DNA of 64,000 nt from Bacteroidales bacterium (GTDB taxonomy: Bacteria > Bacteroidota > Bacteroidia > Bacteroidales > VadinHA17): positions 1 through 64,000 of the forward strand of contig JAGGWN010000072.1 in NCBI GenBank assembly GCA_021157415.1, written 5' to 3'. Shown here one piece after another: positions 62,090 through 64,000 of this stretch (positions are counted from its first letter, which is position 1; each line of letters begins with the position of its first letter). The position numbers and the translations under genes are program-made. Under the pieces are notes generated by a model. The model did no database searches. It had not been told where the DNA came from and saw nothing but the letters and a program-made list of their open reading frames with translations.

Positions 62090-62275
62090 CTAAGCCGACA
62101 TCCCGCCCAGTAAGCCATGCATGGGAAAGTCTATCTTTTTTGGAGCAATAAATTCACCTGCCGGAAATTCCCGTTTTACCACCAGACCTATGAAGAAAAG
62201 CAACACAGCCATTTGTCCGTCATTCATTTGCAATAAAAACGGTTTGTGTGGATAAACCACCCCAAGTTGTGCCAC
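62090..62275 (-). pseudogene. NhaA Na+/H+ antiporter fragment
   Basis: A 61-codon ORF. MNDGQMAVLLFFIGLVVKREFPAGEFIAPKKIDFP…LGGM closely follows NhaA residues around the second helix (canonical [21 protein letters not shown]…SPRKA…). Neither the earlier nor the later parts of NhaA (~390 residues in all) are seen. This is a decayed fragment, probably not expressed. Confidence 0.75.
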
Positions 62276-62386
62276 TCATTCCGGTGATATTGTATATTAC
62301 TTCCCAAAATTAGGACCACTGATTAAGTTGAAAAAAAGTTTAATTTTAACCCGTGAATTATGAAAAGAAAAAGAAGAAAATTTTGA

Positions 62387-62428
62387 CTTCGTCGAGCTCG
62401 GACAGTAAACTGTCCTTTGGTAACGAAG
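62387..62428. repeat. Nested hairpin in the 890-base gene-poor stretch
   Basis: Outer arms CTTCGT/ACGAAG enclose an inner 6-bp stem GGACAG-TAAA-CTGTCC. It lies in the 61996-62885 interval, which otherwise holds the NhaA fragment and a 77-codon ORF that I do not trust. Possibly a terminator or a fossil of a mobile element. Confidence 0.4.
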
Positions 62429-62885
62429 ATTTATTTGGTTCCTCAAGTGCATTTCTTTTAACCCAATCTTCCTGAGGACTATTTTCCTGTCTTAAATATC
62501 CTTGTATTGTAAAAGCCATATTCTTTTTGAATAACATACGGCATATAATAAAAATAATATTTGCCGGGCTTATCAACAGGACCGAATGCAAGCCGGCAAC
62601 GTTCGTTGTTTACCTGGAAACGATAAATATTTTTGATCGTGTCACCACTTTCAGCATTAACAATAATAAATTGCTTTTTTTCAGGGAACCGGTCATGTCT
62701 TTACAATGTTAAAATGACTAACACTGAAGTCCGCCAGTCCTGTTTTCTATGTGTACAAGTATAATTTATTAGTTATGTATGTTTCATTTTATTTTTCAAA
62801 TATTCCGGTTTCTACAACTATTGGTTTATGTATGGATCTGCTGTTCCCTTGTTTCCTAACGGCCAAATCGGGTTTAATAATTAGA

Positions 62886-64000
62886 TTACTCAAACGTTCT
62901 CAGGAAATCCAGTAACAGCTGAAAATAAGGATCAACAAATTTTGTGTCATAAGCCATTGCCGGGCCGGAATTATTCAGGATTAAATTTTCAATCTTTTTA
63001 TCGTTGCCATTTTTTTCAATTTTTGCTGCAACCCACTTCATATAATTACTTTCCGGATATTCTTCCAGGAATTTTGTCATTAACCGTTTGGCTTGCTTTT
63101 CTTCCCCATTTTGAATTAACAGTTTAAGCTGCAAATACAATTTTGAGTTTTCCTGCTGATAACCGGGATGTGAATACTGCATCACTTTACCGGCAAAGAC
63201 AGCTTCATTCTTTTTATCTCCTTTTGCCTTGTATGCTTTCGATAAAATATAATCTTCCAATCGTTCATCAACATCATATGGTCTTCCAACACCCAGATTC
63301 TGCGGCCATAATTTTGCTTTCTCAGCATATTTTATTGCTTTATTATTTTTCCCGTTTTTTAAAGCGGAAAATGCGGAACGAATACAAGCTTCGTAGTACA
63401 AATCTCGTCCTATTGTAGCACCTTCAAAAGGTAAAAGTTCGTAATCTTCAAGGAAAGATATTGCTTCCTCATACTTATGCTGCCCGGTTAACGATTGTGC
63501 ATAACACAAACCTATTGCCGGTTGCTCAGGGTACTTTTTCACAAAAGGCCGGATCAGATTAAATGCCTCAGCAGATTGTTTGTTTGAGATGTAGAAATTC
63601 GCCAATGCCAGGGCCGGGCGCCAATCATCAGGAGCCAGTTCCCTCGCTCTTGTCAAACATTCTAACTTCTCCTTATCCGAATCTGCCAGTTTTGATTTAG
63701 CGAGATAAAACGGTGCAAAATCAGGTTCCGTTCCACAAGCTGCAAATTGTTTTTTGGCATCTTTTATTAAATTTTTATTCCACAAGATCAAACCGAGATA
63801 ATAATGCAATTTCCAGTCCGGCTTTTCAGTAAGCATTGTTTTTAAAATCTCAGCTGTTTCCGTGCGATGAGGAAAAACAAATTCGGGCGATTGACTCAGT
63901 GTTTTATTCAGATACAGCTCCTTATTGACGGGTGACAATTGTGCCAGCCACAAATCAACAATAACATTATCCGGTGCCAGACTCAACACTTTAACGGCCT
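62886..64000 (-). CDS. TPR-repeat protein, partial (C-terminal part)
   Basis: At least 371 codons; the reading frame stays open through the window edge at 64000 (…AVKVLSLAPDNVIVD), so the true start lies outside and the track's GTG start is an artefact. Helical TPR-like repeats: DWKLHYYLGLILWNKNLIKDAKKQFAACG, DWRPALALANFYISNKQSAEAFNLIRPFVKKYPEQPAIGLCYAQSLTGQHKYEEAISFLEDYE. It resembles the C-terminal half of DUF5107-type TPR proteins of Bacteroidota linked to glycan use, but the N-terminal domain needed to confirm that is missing. Confidence 0.7.
   Translation of the reverse strand, partial: AVKVLSLAPDNVIVDLWLAQLSPVNKELYLNKTLSQSPEFVFPHRTETAEILKTMLTEKPDWKLHYYLGLILWNKNLIKDAKKQFAACGTEPDFAPFYLAKSKLADSDKEKLECLTRARELAPDDWRPALALANFYISNKQSAEAFNLIRPFVKKYPEQPAIGLCYAQSLTGQHKYEEAISFLEDYELLPFEGATIGRDLYYEACIRSAFSALKNGKNNKAIKYAEKAKLWPQNLGVGRPYDVDERLEDYILSKAYKAKGDKKNEAVFAGKVMQYSHPGYQQENSKLYLQLKLLIQNGEEKQAKRLMTKFLEEYPESNYMKWVAAKIEKNGNDKKIENLILNNSGPAMAYDTKFVDPYFQLLLDFLRTFE

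Noticed and set aside
62358-62591. 77-codon minus ORF
   Set aside because: Starts in an AT-rich stretch, ends in poly-Phe, overlaps a hairpin; I recognise no domain.

Overview
The window looks like a chromosomal stretch from an anaerobic member of the Bacteroidota, most likely Bacteroidales. Supporting signs are -7 boxes of the TAnnTTTG type before many genes, a secreted protein with a type IX secretion C-terminal domain, the nadK / barrel / uppS / bamA / ompH / ompH / murI block, several DUF4252 proteins with an ECF sigma factor, and two ferredoxin-dependent 2-oxoacid oxidoreductases. The gene content is mostly core metabolism and cell-envelope functions. I see no rRNA, tRNA, CRISPR array, prophage or intact insertion sequence.

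Layout. 0-3.7 kb (+): MATE exporter, DUF1858 protein, a PTPS/QueD-like enzyme, folE and fabD. 3.7-10.8 kb (-): a PEP-synthase-like ATP-grasp protein with two N-terminal receiver domains, a GAF-like/receiver partner, then korB and korA. 11-20.2 kb: gamma carbonic anhydrase (+), then a minus-strand envelope block (CBS protein, nadK, two outer-membrane barrels, uppS, bamA, two Skp/OmpH chaperones, murI). 20.2-31.9 kb: pdxJ, hydrolase, exonuclease, udk, a Dabb remnant, manA, a T9SS cargo protein, a second MATE exporter, yicC-gmk-nadD, and a secreted TolB-like propeller protein. 32-40.2 kb (-): a Vor-type oxidoreductase operon (ferredoxin, alpha, beta, gamma) next to an aminotransferase, a flavodoxin, an ADP-forming acyl-CoA synthetase and a 2-hydroxyacid dehydrogenase. 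Together these form a plausible amino-acid (branched-chain) fermentation module. 40.2-53.7 kb: exported enzymes GH78, C69 dipeptidase, GH3 and a GH20-like protein (-), and a multidomain GH31 (+), with no SusC/SusD pair. 53.8-58.9 kb (+): a TetR regulator, an MMPL/RND transporter, a LolA-like periplasmic protein and a porin-like barrel. 59-62 kb (-): DUF4252, ECF sigma, anti-sigma-like, DUF4252, DUF4252. 62-64 kb: a gene-poor stretch with an NhaA fragment, then a TPR protein cut by the window end.

The most notable non-coding signals are: (i) three related 20-bp sites, one inside the tetR promoter and two upstream of the RND gene, which look like a TetR operator set; (ii) a compact structured RNA or leader on the minus strand at about 50.15-50.30 kb; (iii) a 12-bp perfect inverted repeat in the korAB leader; (iv) a G-quadruplex-type G-run cluster just upstream of a DUF4252 lipoprotein start; (v) two copies of a diverged intergenic repeat at 27.7 and 44.9 kb. 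The most unusual protein-level feature is the pair of receiver-domain proteins, one carrying a PEP-synthase ATP-grasp domain with no visible phospho-histidine or PEP-binding module, next to korAB. All identities are from reading the sequence; no database search was run.
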